The translations under genes were made by a program, and so were the position numbers. This document shows positions 4,942 through 6,270 of a DNA stretch of 6,270 nucleotides, piece after piece. Within the stretch, counting starts at the first letter, position 1; each line of letters opens with the position of its first letter. A model generated the notes under the pieces. It searched no databases. It worked only from the letters and a program-made list of their open reading frames with translations, and was not told the origin of the DNA. This stretch comes from JBLKSS01 sp047607725 (GTDB taxonomy: Bacteria > Pseudomonadota > Gammaproteobacteria > Enterobacterales > Enterobacteriaceae): NCBI RefSeq assembly GCF_047607725.1, contig NZ_JBLKSS010000200.1, forward strand, positions 1-6,270, written 5' to 3'.

Positions 4942-4986
4942 AACAAACCCACCAATAATTCAAGACGTCCTCCACGGGGCGCTTAC
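4942..4986 (-). repeat. Right terminal inverted repeat of the IS66-type element
   Basis: Exact inverted copy of 4649-4693. The outer end GCGCTTAC stops three bases before the ATG of the phage gene remnant. Confidence 0.9.
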
Positions 4987-6130
4987 AAATGGCAGGCCCT
5001 TATAGCTCCTGGGTTGATATGGGGAATCGTCTGGCGTGGTTCAAGGGTACCGAGTACGAAGAGCGGGCATGTGAACTGTGGATTGAATGGTCCGCCGCCG
5101 CGAAGTGGGATAACGGCGCGCTGAAGGCCGATCGCACGGGCTATCAGGCCATCTTCAAGCGTGCGGCTGATACCGGTTGGCTAAACCCCGGCTCAGAGCG
5201 CATGAAGCATCCCGTCGCAGTGGCGGAGGACTTTGAGGACCTGGGCGAGATTGAACCGGCTAATAAAAAGCCGTGGCAGGCCTTTGTGCGCAAAGACAAG
5301 ACCGGCGTCATTAAAAACACCATCGATAACGTCACCAAGGCCATTGCTCGGCCTGATTTCTGCGGCGTGCAGGTCCGCTTCGATCAGTTCCGCGACGAAA
5401 TCATGCTGGCTGAGGAGGGCGATAACCAATGGGTGCCCATTACCGACCCCGATTTTAGCCGACTGCGTATCACTCTGGAACGGCGGCAGTTTGACCCAGT
5501 AAGTAAAGAGCTAATGCGGGACGCGGTGTTGCTGGTTGCTGATGAGAACCCGTTCGACAGCGCAATCGAGTGGTTGAATAGCGCCGATTGGGATGGCGTG
5601 CCGCGCGTGAAGACCTTCTTCGAGACGTATTTCGACGTCGAGCCGTCGGAGTATACCTCTGCGGTATCGCTCTACGCCTGGACAGCGTTGGCGGGCAGGG
5701 TGCTATCACCGGGCTGCAAGGCGGATATGGTCCCCGTTCTGGTGGGTGAACAGGGTTGCGGTAAATCCACCGGCATTGCGGCGCTATCACCGGCACCCGA
5801 TTTCTTTACCGAAATATCCCTTGCGGAAAGAGATGAGGACCTTTCACGAAAAATGCGCGGCCGGCTGGTAGGGGAAATCTCCGAACTGCGTGGCCTGAAC
5901 TCCAAGGAGATTGAGTCTATCAAGGCATTCATTACTCGTACGCACGAGGTCTGGGTACCCAAATATCGTGAATTCGCCACACAGTTCCCGCGTCGTCTGG
6001 TGATGTTCGGTACCACCAATCAGGAAGAGTTTCTGGCAGATGAAACAGGCAACCGGCGTTGGCTACCGCTGCGCGTTGGTAAGGTGCGCGTAGACGATAT
6101 CAAACGCGATGTGATTCAGCTGTGGGCCGA
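4987..6130 (+). pseudogene. Phage VapE/VirE-family helicase-primase, both ends lost
   Basis: This is the middle of a phage or satellite replication protein of the virulence-associated E family (superfamily 3-like ATPase). From the ATG at 4989 it starts with a PriCT-like region (WVDMGNRLAW, ACELWIEWSAAAKWD, YQAIFKRAADTGWLNP, residues 8-67). A linker is followed by NPFDSAIEWLNSADWDGVPRV and the ATPase. The Walker A motif GEQGCGKST is at 253-261 with Lys259. GRLVGEISEL supplies acidic Walker B-like residues, then come GTTNQEEFL (sensor-like Asn) and DETGNRRWLP. The usual N-terminal primase domain is missing because sequence starts at the element end at 4986. After VIQLWAE the second element supplies an immediate TAA (6132-6134), removing the C-terminal portion. 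The ATG at 4989 has no good ribosome site. Orientation opposes traI; it is foreign to the plasmid backbone. Confidence 0.85.
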
Positions 6131-6270
6131 GTAAGCGCCCCGTGGAGGACGTCTTGAATTATTGGTGGGTTTGTTGTACGAGACAGTAAACCTACGTTAC
6201 ACGCTTATGCTCATTGCATTTTCACATTGTATTGATTTTAATAACTTTTATTTCCATCCCGGTTTGAGTG
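6131..6270 (+). mobile_element. Second copy of the IS66-type element (left part, runs off window)
   Basis: These 140 bp match 4649-4788 with three substitutions and no gaps, including the whole 45-bp terminal repeat. Because the match continues into the asymmetric interior, the copy lies in the same orientation as the first. It ends the VapE-family reading frame at its second base. The remainder and right flank are outside the window, so it may be another short element or the end of a full-length IS66-family element. Confidence 0.85.

Larger units (their letters stand above)
4649..4986. mobile_element. 338-bp non-autonomous IS66-type element (MITE-like)
   Basis: The element has 45-bp perfect terminal inverted repeats (4649-4693 and 4942-4986) beginning GTAAGCGCCCCGTGG, with partial similarity for another 20 bp inward. 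GTAA ends are typical of the IS66 family. The interior encodes nothing: no transposase or tnpA/B-like frame is present, and one long hairpin (4816-4851) occupies its centre. It interrupts traI on the left and abuts the phage gene remnant on the right. The 8-bp flanks (CTTTGGCC and AAATGGCA) do not match, so there is no target duplication of the 8-bp type usual for IS66. The junctions were therefore probably rearranged after insertion. A second directly repeated copy starts at 6131. Confidence 0.8.

Noticed and set aside
4915..5124. Open frame starting in the element and running into the phage gene in another frame
   Set aside because: It crosses the terminal repeat and reads the VapE-family sequence out of frame, with no domain of its own.
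1..6270. CRISPR array, rRNA or tRNA genes
   Set aside because: No regularly spaced repeats with unique spacers and no rRNA or cloverleaf-like segments were seen on either strand.

Overview
The window looks like the replication and transfer tail of an F-like (IncF/IncI/IncL-type) plasmid from an enterobacterium, heavily decayed and invaded by mobile DNA. The composition is moderately GC-rich. The gene order traI-traX-rep, read on the minus strand, is that of F/R100-type plasmids. Several genes carry small frameshifts, and IS66-type ends lie beside a phage gene remnant. This mix would suit a plasmid, or plasmid-derived segment, of a host-associated bacterium of the Sodalis type. That host assignment is inference; no host marker gene is present.

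Layout. 2-91 (+) is the C-terminal tail of an unidentified protein, possibly thioredoxin/DsbA-like. 92-940 has no convincing gene. It holds hairpins and a striking switch from A/C-rich to G/T-rich top strand near 720-770. 940-1040 is a candidate oriV, with an AT-rich stretch beside a near-consensus DnaA box. 1041-1224 would be the CIS-like spacer. 1225-2074 (-) is repA, broken by one frameshift. 2071-2210 is its control leader. It has a hairpin whose loop is complementary to a site just upstream of repA, a 24-codon leader peptide overlapping repA as GTGA, and an opposing promoter with a perfect TATAAT for an antisense RNA. This is the architecture described for IncIalpha/IncB replicons.

2384-3175 (-) is an intact traX (pilin acetylase family). 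It overlaps 3162-3653 (-), an intact membrane-anchored DUF2726 protein. Upstream, 3684-4648 (-) is the C-terminal end of the TraI relaxase/helicase, with two frameshifts and an amber codon. It is cut at 4648 by an element.

4649-4986 is a 338-bp non-coding element with 45-bp perfect terminal inverted repeats starting GTAAGCG, the end type of the IS66 family. A second, directly repeated copy starts at 6131 and runs off the window. Between them, 4987-6130 (+) is a phage VapE/VirE-type helicase-primase gene that has lost both ends.

Together: the replication control circuit, traX and the DUF2726 gene look preserved, whereas repA, traI and the phage gene are broken. No finO is visible between traX and the rep leader.
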